Shown: piece by piece, positions 1-7,781 of the stretch
How positions within the stretch are numbered: position 1 is the first letter of the stretch
How the letters are laid out: each line of letters begins with the position of its first letter
Assembly: GCF_018614415.1 (NCBI RefSeq)
Contig: NZ_JAGGOO010000077.1
Coordinates: forward strand, 1-54,556
DNA from: Streptomyces sp. ISL-12
GTDB taxonomy: Bacteria; Actinomycetota; Actinomycetes; Streptomycetales; Streptomycetaceae
DNA: 54,556 bases
Direction of reading: 5' to 3'
Notes under the pieces: generated by a model
What the model was told of the DNA's origin: nothing
The model's database searches: none
The model's input: the letters and a program-made list of their open reading frames with translations, nothing else
Made by a program: the position numbers and the translations under genes

Positions 1-190
1 CACCCGAGAGACTCTCTCAGGGTTTCCTCCGGGCGCTTCCCTTCGGTCTTGCGTTTCCGACTCTATCAGATCCTTTTCCGATCCGATTTCCTCGGTGCTT
101 TTCAGGTTCCCGCTTCCGCGTTTCCCTTTCCGGCGGTTCCGACTTTATCAGAAGTTCTGAGTCGGAATTCCCGCTCCCGGGGCTCCGGAC
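1..190 (-). promoter_or_regulatory. rRNA operon promoter/leader region (leftward)
   Basis: Read on the minus strand, this stretch has two very similar elements, TGATAAAGTCGG (with TAAAGT at 147-142) and TGATAGAGTCGG (with TAGAGT at 65-60), followed by blocks such as GGAAAGGGAAACGCGGAAGC and GAAGGGAAGCGCCCGGAGGA. I recognise this from memory as the multi-promoter leader in front of Streptomyces 16S rRNA genes. It would drive an rrn operon lying just left of the window. It is purine-rich on the minus strand and has no credible ORF. The exact -35 boxes and processing sites were not resolved. Confidence 0.65.
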
Positions 191-235
191 CGTGAGTTGG
201 TCGGGTGCCCGCCTGAGCGGAGTTGTAAACGTACT

Positions 236-275
236 GGAGCGGGGCGCCTCGATGCAAATCGAGGCGCCCCGCTCC
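236..275 (-). terminator. Hairpin terminator after RNase J gene
   Basis: A perfect 18-bp inverted repeat (236-253 with 258-275) and a 4-base loop lie 31 bases past the RNase J stop. The sequence after the hairpin on the minus strand has only a weak T stretch, as is common in Streptomyces. It would stop RNase J transcripts before the rrn leader. Confidence 0.75.
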
Positions 276-306
276 GGGTTGGCGCGGACGGATGTCCGAC
301 GGTCCG

Positions 307-1992
307 TCAGACCTCCACCACCACGGGGAGGATCATCGGACGGCGCCGGTAGGTGTCCGAGACCCACTTGCCCAGGGTGCGGCGGATCAGCTGCTGGAGC
401 TGGTGCGGTTCGACGACACCGTCCTGGGCCGAACGCTCCAGTGCCTCGACGACCTTGGGCAGGACTACGGCGAAGGCCGAGTCCTCGATGCCCGAACCGC
501 GGGCCTGGACGTGCGGGCCGCCGGTGATCTTTCCGGTGGACGAGTCCATCACCACGAAGACCGAGATGATGCCCTCGTCGCCGAGGATCTTGCGGTCCTT
601 CAGGGCCGGCTCGCCCACGTCACCGACGGAGAGCCCGTCGACGTAGACGTATCCGGCCTGGACCTTGCCCGAGATCTTCGCCTTGCCCTCGACCAGGTCG
701 ACGGCGACGCCGTCCTCGGCGATGACGATGCGGTCGTGCGGGACGCCGGTCAGGGCGCCGAGTTCGGCGTTGGCGCGCAGGTGGCGCCATTCGCCGTGGA
801 CCGGCATCAGGTTCTTCGGGCGGCAGATGTTGTAGAAGTACAGCAGCTCGCCGGCCGAGGCGTGGCCCGAGACGTGGACCTTGGCGTTGCCCTTGTGGAC
901 GACGTTGGCGCCCCAGCGGGTCAGGCCGTTGATCACGCGGTAGACCGCGTTCTCGTTGCCGGGGATGAGGGACGACGCCAGGATGACCGTGTCGCCCTGG
1001 ACGATGCGGATCTGGTGGTCGCGGTTGGCCATGCGGGAGAGGGCGGCCATCGGTTCGCCCTGCGAGCCCGTGCAGACCAGGACCACCTCGTGGTCGGGGA
1101 GGTCGTCGAGGGTCTTGACGTCCACCACCAGGCCCGGGGGGACCTTCAGGTAGCCGAGGTCTCTCGCGATGCCCATGTTGCGGACCATCGAGCGGCCGAC
1201 GAAGGCGACCCGGCGGCCGTACTCGTAGGCGGCGTCCAGGATCTGCTGGATGCGGTGGACGTGGCTGGCGAAGCTGGCCACGATGATGCGCTTGCGGGCG
1301 TTGGCGAAAACCGTGCGCAGGACGTTGGAGATGTCCCGCTCGGGCGGGACGAAGCCCGGGACCTCGGCGTTCGTGGAGTCGGAGAGGAGGAGGTCGATGC
1401 CCTCCTCGCTGAGACGCGCGAACGCGTGCAGGTCGGTGAGGCGGCCGTCCAGCGGGAGCTGGTCCATCTTGAAGTCGCCGGTGTGCACCGCCATGCCCGC
1501 GGGGGTGCGGATGGCGACGGCCAGGGCGTCCGGGATGGAGTGGTTGACCGCGACGAACTCGCAGTCGAAGGGGCCGATGCGCTCCCGGTGCCCCTCCGCC
1601 ACCTGCAGGGTGTAGGGGCGGATGCGGTGCTCCTGGAGCTTGGCCTCGATGAGGGCCAGGGTCAGCTTGGAGCCGATGAGGGGGATGTCCGGCTTCTCGC
1701 GGAGGAGATAGGGGACGCCGCCGATGTGGTCCTCGTGGCCGTGGGTGAGGACGATGCCCTCGATGTCGTCGAGGCGGTCCCGGATCGACGAGAAGTCCGG
1801 CAGGATCAGGTCGATTCCGGGCTGCTCCTCCTCGGGGAAGAGCACTCCGCAGTCGACGATCAGCAGACGGCCGCCGTACTCGAAGACCGTCATGTTGCGG
1901 CCGATCTCGCCGAGGCCGCCGAGCGGGGTGACCCGCAGGCCGCCTTCGGGGAGCGGCGGGGGCGAGCCCAGTTCAGGATGCGGATGACTCAA
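307..1992 (-). CDS. rnj: Ribonuclease J
   Basis: Metallo-beta-lactamase/beta-CASP family ribonuclease with endo- and 5'-3' exonuclease activity in RNA maturation and decay. The zinc motif HGHEDH sits at residues 84-89, and the beta-CASP part contains SDSTNAE and the late motif HVSGHAS. The length of 561 aa is normal for actinobacterial RNase J. I chose a TTG start at 1992 because GAGGAG lies 6 bases upstream and the protein then begins MSHPHPELG; a GTG 21 bases earlier is open but has no ribosome site of its own. The gene is followed by a strong hairpin terminator. Its neighbour upstream, dapA, is on the same strand 138 bases away. Confidence 0.96.
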   Translation of the reverse strand: MSHPHPELGSPPPLPEGGLRVTPLGGLGEIGRNMTVFEYGGRLLIVDCGVLFPEEEQPGIDLILPDFSSIRDRLDDIEGIVLTHGHEDHIGGVPYLLREKPDIPLIGSKLTLALIEAKLQEHRIRPYTLQVAEGHRERIGPFDCEFVAVNHSIPDALAVAIRTPAGMAVHTGDFKMDQLPLDGRLTDLHAFARLSEEGIDLLLSDSTNAEVPGFVPPERDISNVLRTVFANARKRIIVASFASHVHRIQQILDAAYEYGRRVAFVGRSMVRNMGIARDLGYLKVPPGLVVDVKTLDDLPDHEVVLVCTGSQGEPMAALSRMANRDHQIRIVQGDTVILASSLIPGNENAVYRVINGLTRWGANVVHKGNAKVHVSGHASAGELLYFYNICRPKNLMPVHGEWRHLRANAELGALTGVPHDRIVIAEDGVAVDLVEGKAKISGKVQAGYVYVDGLSVGDVGEPALKDRKILGDEGIISVFVVMDSSTGKITGGPHVQARGSGIEDSAFAVVLPKVVEALERSAQDGVVEPHQLQQLIRRTLGKWVSDTYRRRPMILPVVVEV

Positions 1993-2130
1993 AAGACTCT
2001 CCTCACCACGCACGCCACGTACCGGTGGGGCACGTGGCGCGCATGACGTTCGTGCAGATGCGATGGATGGTGTGGGACGCGGGCACCGGTGGCCCGCTTG
2101 TTCAGTTGTGGGGTCTTGCGAAGTCTGTTG

Positions 2131-3030
2131 TCAGAGCTGTACCCCGCCGGCGGCAAGATCGATCTTGAGCTGTTCGGTCTCCTCGGGCGTCAGCTCGACC
2201 ATGGGCGCGCGCAGCGGTCCGGCGGGCAGGCCCTGGAGGGCGAGCGCTGCCTTGGAGGTCATGACGCCCTGGGTGCGGAACATGCCGGTGAAGACCGGGA
2301 GCAGCTTCTGGTGGATCTCCAGTGCCTTCTGCACGTCGCCCGCGACGTACGCGTCGACCAGGGAGCGCAGCTCGGGGGTGACGACGTGGCCGACGACCGA
2401 GACGAAGCCGACCGCGCCGACCGAGAGCAGGGGCAGGTTCAGCATGTCGTCGCCGGAGTACCAGGCGAGACCGGAGTGCGCGATGGTCCAGCTGGCGCGG
2501 CCGAGGTCGCCCTTGGCGTCCTTGTTGGCGACGATCCTCGGGTGCTCGGCGAGCCGGACGATGGTCTCCGTGTTGATCGGGACGCCGCTGCGGCCGGGGA
2601 TGTCGTAGAGCATGACCGGCAGCTCGGCGGCGTCGGCGACGGCCTTGAAGTGCCGGTAGAGCCCCTCCTGCGGGGGCTTGTTGTAGTACGGGGTGACGAC
2701 GAGCAGGCCCGTGGCGCCGGCCTTCTCGGCGGCGTGGGTCAGCTCGACGCTGTGGTGGGTGTCGTTCGTGCCGACGCCGGCGACGACGTGGGCGCGGTCA
2801 CCGACCGCCTCCACGACGGCCCGTACGAGATCCGCCTTCTCCGCATCGCTGGTGGTGGGGGACTCGCCCGTGGTGCCGTTGACGATCAGGCCGTCGTTGC
2901 CTGCGTCCACCAGGTGGGCGGCGAGCCGCTGCGCGCCGTCGAGGTCGAGTGCGCCGTCCGCCGTGAAGGGCGTGACCATGGCGGTGAGGACCCGCCCGAA
3001 GGGGGTCTGCGGAGTGGAGGTCGGAGCCAT
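2131..3030 (-). CDS. dapA: 4-hydroxy-tetrahydrodipicolinate synthase
   Basis: Condenses pyruvate with aspartate semialdehyde, the first committed step of the lysine/diaminopimelate pathway. The 299-aa protein has the class I aldolase (TIM barrel) signature: NGTTGES near residue 51, the catalytic tyrosine in LYDIPGRSG (Tyr142) and the Schiff-base lysine in ANKDAKGD (Lys170). Start ATG at 3030 gives the usual length. It lies between thyX and rnj on the same strand. dapB, encoding the next pathway enzyme, is 2.6 kb away in another transcription unit. Confidence 0.95.
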   Translation of the reverse strand: MAPTSTPQTPFGRVLTAMVTPFTADGALDLDGAQRLAAHLVDAGNDGLIVNGTTGESPTTSDAEKADLVRAVVEAVGDRAHVVAGVGTNDTHHSVELTHAAEKAGATGLLVVTPYYNKPPQEGLYRHFKAVADAAELPVMLYDIPGRSGVPINTETIVRLAEHPRIVANKDAKGDLGRASWTIAHSGLAWYSGDDMLNLPLLSVGAVGFVSVVGHVVTPELRSLVDAYVAGDVQKALEIHQKLLPVFTGMFRTQGVMTSKAALALQGLPAGPLRAPMVELTPEETEQLKIDLAAGGVQL

Positions 3031-3103
3031 GGGTTACACGCTACTCGTTGCTCGGGGCAGGGTCTGCCCTCGGGGGATGCACCCGCGGGAGGCGGAGGCG
3101 GAG

Positions 3104-3141
3104 CCCGGCACTGCCTGCTCGGGGGTTCAAGCAGTGCCGGG
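3104..3141 (-). terminator. Inverted repeat between thyX and dapA
   Basis: An 11-bp perfect stem (3104-3114 with 3131-3141) and a 16-base loop lie about 90 bases beyond the thyX stop and 74 bases upstream of the dapA start. It is a probable terminator for thyX, though a role in the dapA leader cannot be excluded. The rest of this 202-base gap holds no ORF I believe. Confidence 0.45.
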
Positions 3142-3232
3142 TCCGTTCGATCAGGCTAGATGAACTTCATGAAATGCCGCAATACGGACACTTCGCGCGG
3201 TTGATCGCACATGCGTACCTGTGGAGAAGGTG

Positions 3233-3976
3233 TTACGGGGCCACGCGGCCGTTGGCGTTGAAGGCCGCGTGAGTCAGGGGCATCAGGCGCTGCCACTCCG
3301 CCTCCATCTTCTCGCCGACCATCTCGATCTCCCGCTGCGGGAAGGACGGGACCTTGGCCAGCTCGTGCTGGGTGCGCAGGCCGAGGAAGTGCATCAGGGA
3401 GCGGGCGTTGCAGGTGGCGTACATCGAGGAGTACAGGCCGACGGGGAGCACGGCGCGGGCGACCTCGCGGGCGACGCCGGCGGCGAGCATCTCGCGGTAG
3501 GTCTCGTACGCCTGGCGGTAGGAGTCGGCCATCGCGCGGCCGACCAGCTCCTGCTGGGCCTCGGTGCCCTCGACGAAGCGGTACTTGCCCGGGCGGCCCT
3601 CCTGGACCAGCTTGCGGGAGGCGTCGGGGACGTAGAAGACCGGCTGCAGCTCGCGGTAGCGGCCGGACTCCTCGTTGTAGGACCAGCCGACGCGGTGGCG
3701 CATGAACTCGCGGAAGACGAAGATCGGGGCGCTGATGAAGAAGGTCATCGAGTTGTGCTCGAACGGGCTGCCGTGCCGGTCCCGCATGAGGTAGTTGATC
3801 AGGCCCTTGGAGCGCTCCGGGTCCTTGTCCAGCTCGGCCAGGGACTGCTCACCGACCGTCGAGACCCGGGCGGCGAAGAGCACGTCGGCGTCGGAGGCGG
3901 TGTGCTTCACCAGCTCGACGGTGACGTCGCTGCGCAGGTCGATCTTGAAGTCGTCTTCGGGCGTGTCGGGGGTCAC
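3233..3976 (-). CDS. thyX: Flavin-dependent thymidylate synthase ThyX
   Basis: Makes dTMP from dUMP using reduced FAD and methylene-tetrahydrofolate. The 247-aa protein carries the ThyX signature at residues 93-104, here with eight residues between RHR and the serine (RHR-X8-S) where the textbook motif has seven. Other hallmarks are RHGSPFEHN near residue 67 and NARSLMHFLGLR near the C-terminus. I chose the GTG at 3976, which gives MTPDTPEDD and the usual family length. The longer ORF to 4342 would run antisense through the small gene at 4148. The ribosome site is weak (GGAAGG about 13 bases upstream). Confidence 0.94.
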   Translation of the reverse strand: MTPDTPEDDFKIDLRSDVTVELVKHTASDADVLFAARVSTVGEQSLAELDKDPERSKGLINYLMRDRHGSPFEHNSMTFFISAPIFVFREFMRHRVGWSYNEESGRYRELQPVFYVPDASRKLVQEGRPGKYRFVEGTEAQQELVGRAMADSYRQAYETYREMLAAGVAREVARAVLPVGLYSSMYATCNARSLMHFLGLRTQHELAKVPSFPQREIEMVGEKMEAEWQRLMPLTHAAFNANGRVAP

Positions 3977-4147
3977 GGTGGGGAGGGCCTTCCGGTCTCG
4001 GCAGCTTGCGGACGCCACTCTACGGCGGACACCAAACGGGGCGTTCACGGCCGTGCCGCGATGAAGTCGGTGAAACGGGGCACCTTCGGTGGTGTCCGTT
4101 CGTCTGTACAGACAGGTGTTCTTCGAGTTCTGGAAGGAGACGTTCTC

Positions 4148-4390
4148 ATGATGCGCCGGCGTGAACCCGTCCCGTTCGCCTTCGTCGCCGAGGCCGACAG
4201 GTTCCGCAGCAATGTCACTCCCCCGCCCCCTGAGCGCATGTCGTTCGGCCAGCTGGCCGGGCGCTGGCTGCTCGGGACGACCATAGTGGCGGGACTCGTG
4301 GGGTCCCTGGTGATCGGGATGCCCGCGCTGTCCCTCGACCACTCCTCGCAGCAGACGCAGCAGTCACAGGCGTCGTCCGGCAAGCGCTGA
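4148..4390 (+). CDS. Small membrane protein, unknown function
   Basis: An 80-aa protein with a charged, proline-containing N-terminal half, one clear membrane segment around residues 40-59 (LLGTTIVAGLVGSLVIG) and a Gln/Ser-rich tail. AAGGAG lies 8 bases before the first of two tandem ATG codons. It diverges from thyX across about 170 bases. I recognise it only as the type of conserved small protein found beside thyX in Streptomyces; no function can be read from it. Confidence 0.75.
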   Translation: MMRRREPVPFAFVAEADRFRSNVTPPPPERMSFGQLAGRWLLGTTIVAGLVGSLVIGMPALSLDHSSQQTQQSQASSGKR

Positions 4391-4511
4391 GCCGTCACCG
4401 GGCCGCCGGGGCGTCGACGACTCCATCCGGGCCCCCGAGGGTGGTGACCGGGGACACAGGTCGATAACCTCACCGGGCACAGCCCACGCATGGAGCGAGT
4501 GAGGACCAGCC

Positions 4512-5066
4512 GTGCCCCTGACCTTCCTGACGGCCGACCGTGCCTTCGACACGGCCGACGACGTCGCGTTGCCGTACGACGACCGGGACCGGTGGCGGCG
4601 GCCCTACCGCCCCGGCCCCTGGCGCGTCGGCGCGTCCGCGCTGATGCTGCTGCTGGCGTCGTTCGTGCTGTTCTCGACGGTGGCCATCGCCGCGACGGGA
4701 ACCGTGGCCTCGGCCGGCGTGGTCTTCGGCGTAGCCGTGGTCGTCATCGTCTGCGCGCTGCGGCTGCTGCGGATGGGCACGTGGGTGAGCGCGCGGGGCG
4801 TGCGCCGGGTGGGCTTCCTGGTCAGCCGTACGGTGCCGTGGGAGCGGATCGTCGAGGTGCGGACGGTGCAGCAGCCGGTGCGCTGGCTCGGGCTGCCCCG
4901 GACGGTGCAGGGACAGGCGCTGGTCATGTCCTGCCGGGGGCGGGACGCCGGCACGCTGCCGCCACTGCTGACCACGCACAACGCCGACTTCCTCGCCCGG
5001 CCGGAAGGGTTCGACCGGGCCGCCGACGCCGTGGAGGCGTGGGGCGCGGAGTACCGGATCGGCTGA
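4512..5066 (+). CDS. PH-domain-like membrane protein
   Basis: A 184-aa protein with a GTG start. Residues about 38-80 form two hydrophobic helices (ASALMLLLASFVLFSTV and VVFGVAVVVIVCALRLL). The C-terminal half (about 85-184) has the beta-rich pattern of bacterial PH/YdbT-type domains: a WVSARGVR strand, then VPWERIVEVRTV. It resembles the many actinobacterial PH-domain-containing membrane proteins whose role is unsettled. It is convergent with the next gene and shares the hairpin between them. Confidence 0.78.
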   Translation: MPLTFLTADRAFDTADDVALPYDDRDRWRRPYRPGPWRVGASALMLLLASFVLFSTVAIAATGTVASAGVVFGVAVVVIVCALRLLRMGTWVSARGVRRVGFLVSRTVPWERIVEVRTVQQPVRWLGLPRTVQGQALVMSCRGRDAGTLPPLLTTHNADFLARPEGFDRAADAVEAWGAEYRIG

Positions 5067-5077
5067 GCGGCGTACGA

Positions 5078-5132
5078 CGACATGCCGGTGGCCCGGCCCC
5101 GCGGAGGCGGGGGCCGGGCCACCGGCATGTCG
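5078..5132. terminator. Bidirectional hairpin terminator
   Basis: A 23-bp perfect inverted repeat (5078-5100 with 5110-5132) and a 9-base GC-rich loop lie between the convergent genes ending at 5066 and 5143. This is one of the strongest hairpins in the window and would serve both strands. Confidence 0.85.
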
Positions 5133-5142
5133 TGGGCCTGGT

Positions 5143-5607
5143 TCAGGCCGTCTCGGTGTGCGGCTCGGCCGTGCCGTCGTGCAGTCTGATCGCGCGCTGC
5201 ATCGCCTTGCGGGCGCGCGGGGTGTCCCGGGCGTCCTGGTAGGCGACGGCCAGGCGGAACCAGCTGCGCCAGTCGTCGGGGGCGTCCTCGGTCTCGGCCT
5301 TGCGGCGGGCGAAGACCTCGTCGGCCGAGTCGCGGTCGATCCGGCCGCTCGGGGTGCGCTTCAGCTCGTCGACGGGGAGGGCGCCCTCGGCGTCCAGTTC
5401 GGCGGCGAGCCGGTTGGCCTTGCGGACGAACTGGGTGTTCTTCCACAGGAACCACACCCCGATCACCGGCAGCACCAGCACCGAGACGCCGAGAACGACG
5501 GTGACGGGGGTGCCGGCCTCGATGAGCAGCACGCCGCGGCTGCCGACCAGGACGAAGTAGAAGACCAGGACGGCGGCGGTGACGGCGTAGGTGATCTTGG
5601 CGCGCAT
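5143..5607 (-). CDS. Membrane protein with TPR-like C-terminus
   Basis: A 154-aa protein. Two hydrophobic helices occupy about residues 7-25 and 34-55. A basic/amphipathic region follows, and the C-terminal helical hairpin (WRSWFRLAVAYQDARDTPRARKAM) has the spacing of a single tetratricopeptide repeat. It starts 13 bases after the dapB stop, so it is very likely the last gene of the rpsO-pnp-M16-dapB run. The function is unknown. Confidence 0.8.
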   Translation of the reverse strand: MRAKITYAVTAAVLVFYFVLVGSRGVLLIEAGTPVTVVLGVSVLVLPVIGVWFLWKNTQFVRKANRLAAELDAEGALPVDELKRTPSGRIDRDSADEVFARRKAETEDAPDDWRSWFRLAVAYQDARDTPRARKAMQRAIRLHDGTAEPHTETA

Positions 5608-5620
5608 GTGAATCAGGGGC

Positions 5621-6373
5621 TCAGTTCAGGTCCAGGAAGTGTTCCAGGCCGAAGGTGAGGCCGGGAGTGGTGACCACGCGGCGGGCGCCCAGCAGGATGC
5701 CCGGCATGAAGCTGCTGTGGTGCAGGGAGTCGTGCCGGACGGTGAGGGTCTCGCCCTCGGCGCCCAGCAGGACCTCCTGGTGCGCGAGGAGCCCGCGCAG
5801 CCGGACCGCGTGCACCGGGACGCCGTCGACGTCCGCGCCGCGGGCGCCGTCCAGGGCGGTGGCAGTGGCGTCGGGCGCCGGAGCGGTGCCTGCCTTCTGC
5901 CGCGCCTCGGCGATGAGCTGGGCGGTGCGGGTGGCCGTGCCGCTGGGGGCGTCGACCTTGTTGGGGTGGTGCAGCTCGACGACCTCGACGGACTCGAAGT
6001 ACGGGGCGGCGATCTGCGCGAACTTCATGGTGAGGACGGCGCCGATGGAGAAGTTGGGCGCGATGAGGACGCCCGTCCCCGGCGACGCGTCGAGCCAGGC
6101 CCTGAGCTGCGTGAGGCGGTCGTCGGTCCAGCCCGTGGTGCCGACGACGGCGTGGATGCCGTGGCGCAGGCAGTGGTCGAGGTTGTCCATGACCGAGGCG
6201 GGGGTGGTCAGCTCGACGGCGACCTGGGCGCCGGTCTCGGTCAGCGTCTCCAGGGAGTCGCCCCGGCCGAGGGCGGCCACCAGCTCCATGTCCTCGGCGG
6301 CCTCGACCGCCCGGACCGCCTCGGAGCCGATCCGGCCCTTGGCGCCGAGGACGGCCACACGCAGCTTGCTCAT
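5621..6373 (-). CDS. dapB: 4-hydroxy-tetrahydrodipicolinate reductase
   Basis: NAD(P)H-dependent reductase, the step after DapA in lysine/diaminopimelate synthesis. The 250-aa protein begins with the Rossmann motif VAVLGAKGRIG and has the family's catalytic block ELHHPNKVDAPSGTA, with the His pair and the Lys. The length matches DapB. It lies 28 bases downstream of the M16 peptidase gene on the same strand, so the two are probably cotranscribed. Confidence 0.95.
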   Translation of the reverse strand: MSKLRVAVLGAKGRIGSEAVRAVEAAEDMELVAALGRGDSLETLTETGAQVAVELTTPASVMDNLDHCLRHGIHAVVGTTGWTDDRLTQLRAWLDASPGTGVLIAPNFSIGAVLTMKFAQIAAPYFESVEVVELHHPNKVDAPSGTATRTAQLIAEARQKAGTAPAPDATATALDGARGADVDGVPVHAVRLRGLLAHQEVLLGAEGETLTVRHDSLHHSSFMPGILLGARRVVTTPGLTFGLEHFLDLN

Positions 6374-6401
6374 GTCTGTTGCTTCCTTACCGACGGGTGG
6401 G

Positions 6402-7781
6402 TCAGGCGACGGCGTCGTGCAGCCGGGATGCCTGCTTGTCCTTGAGCGGGCCGATGACCGACAGCGAGGGCCGCCGTCCCAGGATGTCGCGAGCGACCTC
6501 GCGGACGTCGTCCGGGGTGACCGAGGCTATCCGGGCCAGCATGTCGTCGACCGACAGCTGCTCGCCCCAGCACAGTTCGCTCTTGCCGATACGGTTCATC
6601 AGCGCGCCCGTGTCCTCCAGGCCGAGGACCGTGGAGCCGCGGAGCTGGCCGATGGCGCGGTCGATCTCCTCGTCGGGCAGGCCGTGCTCGGCGACCCGGT
6701 CGAGTTCGTCGCGGCAGATCTTCAGCACGTCGTGCACCTGGGAGGGGCGGCAGCCCGCGTAGACGCCGAAGAGGCCGCAGTCGGCGAAGCCCGAGGTGTA
6801 CGAGTACACGCTGTAGGCCAGGCCGCGCTTCTCACGGACCTCCTGGAAGAGGCGGGAGGACATGCCGCCGCCGAGGGCGGTGTTCAGTACGCCGAGCGCC
6901 CAGCGGCGCTCGTCGGTGCGGGCCAGGCCCGGCATGCCGAGGACGACGTGGGCCTGCTCGGTCTTGCGGCCGATCAGCTCGACGCGGCCCGCGGTGCGGA
7001 GGGCGCGGCGGCCGTCGCGCGGGGCGATCGGCTGGGCTGCCGGGTCCTTGAGGGCGCCGGCCTTCTCGAAGGCGGCGCGGACCTGGCGTACGACCTTGTT
7101 GTGGTCGACGTTGCCGGCGCAGGCGACCACCAGGTGGGTGGGGTCGTAGTGCCGCTTGTAGAAGCGGCGGATGCGGTCGGCGGTGAGGGCGTTGACCGTG
7201 TCGACGGTGCCGAGGACCGGGCGGCCCAGGGCGGTGTCGCCGAACATGGTGTGCGCGAACAGGTCGTGCACGCAGTCGCCCGGGTCGTCCTCGGTCATCG
7301 CGATCTCTTCGAGGATGGCGCCGCGCTCGACGTCGACGTCCTCTTCGAGGATGAGCGAGCCGGTCAGCATGTCGCAGACGACGTCGATGGCGAGCGGCAG
7401 GTCGGCGTCAAGCACGCGCGCGTAGTAGCACGTGTACTCCTTCGCCGTGAACGCGTTCATCTCGCCGCCGACCGCGTCGAGCGCGGCGGAGATGTCGAGT
7501 GCGCTGCGCCGGGCGGTGCCCTTGAAGAGCAGGTGCTCCAGGTAGTGCGTGGCGCCGTTCAGGGACGGGGTCTCGTCGCGGGAGCCGACGTGCGCCCAGA
7601 TGCCGAAGGTGGCGGAGCGGACCGAGGGGAGGGTTTCGGTGACGATGCGCAGGCCGCCCGGGAGGGTGGTCCGGCGGACGGTGCCGATGCCGTTCTCACC
7701 CTTGATCAGGGTTTGGGTACGGGCGACGGCCCGCGCCTCCGGGGAGGTGCGGGCCGTCGCCTTGGAGCTGTGGGACGTCAC
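6402..7781 (-). CDS. M16-family zinc metallopeptidase
   Basis: A 459-aa protein of the insulinase/mitochondrial-processing-peptidase type. The inverted zinc motif HYLEH (HxxEH) is at residues 79-83, followed by the distal glutamate region (VERGAILEEI). The N-terminal half is the active M16 domain. The C-terminal half (ELIGRKTEQAHVVLGMPG onward) is the inactive partner domain carrying the R/Y substrate-binding segment. The GTG start overlaps the pnp stop by four bases (GTGA), implying translational coupling. The gene is a constant neighbour of pnp in actinobacteria; its substrate is not evident. Confidence 0.92.
   Translation of the reverse strand: MTSHSSKATARTSPEARAVARTQTLIKGENGIGTVRRTTLPGGLRIVTETLPSVRSATFGIWAHVGSRDETPSLNGATHYLEHLLFKGTARRSALDISAALDAVGGEMNAFTAKEYTCYYARVLDADLPLAIDVVCDMLTGSLILEEDVDVERGAILEEIAMTEDDPGDCVHDLFAHTMFGDTALGRPVLGTVDTVNALTADRIRRFYKRHYDPTHLVVACAGNVDHNKVVRQVRAAFEKAGALKDPAAQPIAPRDGRRALRTAGRVELIGRKTEQAHVVLGMPGLARTDERRWALGVLNTALGGGMSSRLFQEVREKRGLAYSVYSYTSGFADCGLFGVYAGCRPSQVHDVLKICRDELDRVAEHGLPDEEIDRAIGQLRGSTVLGLEDTGALMNRIGKSELCWGEQLSVDDMLARIASVTPDDVREVARDILGRRPSLSVIGPLKDKQASRLHDAVA

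Noticed and set aside
292..2046. 584-aa plus-strand ORF opposite RNase J
   Set aside because: Asp/Val/Gly-rich shadow translation; the minus strand encodes a clear RNase J with the HGHEDH motif.
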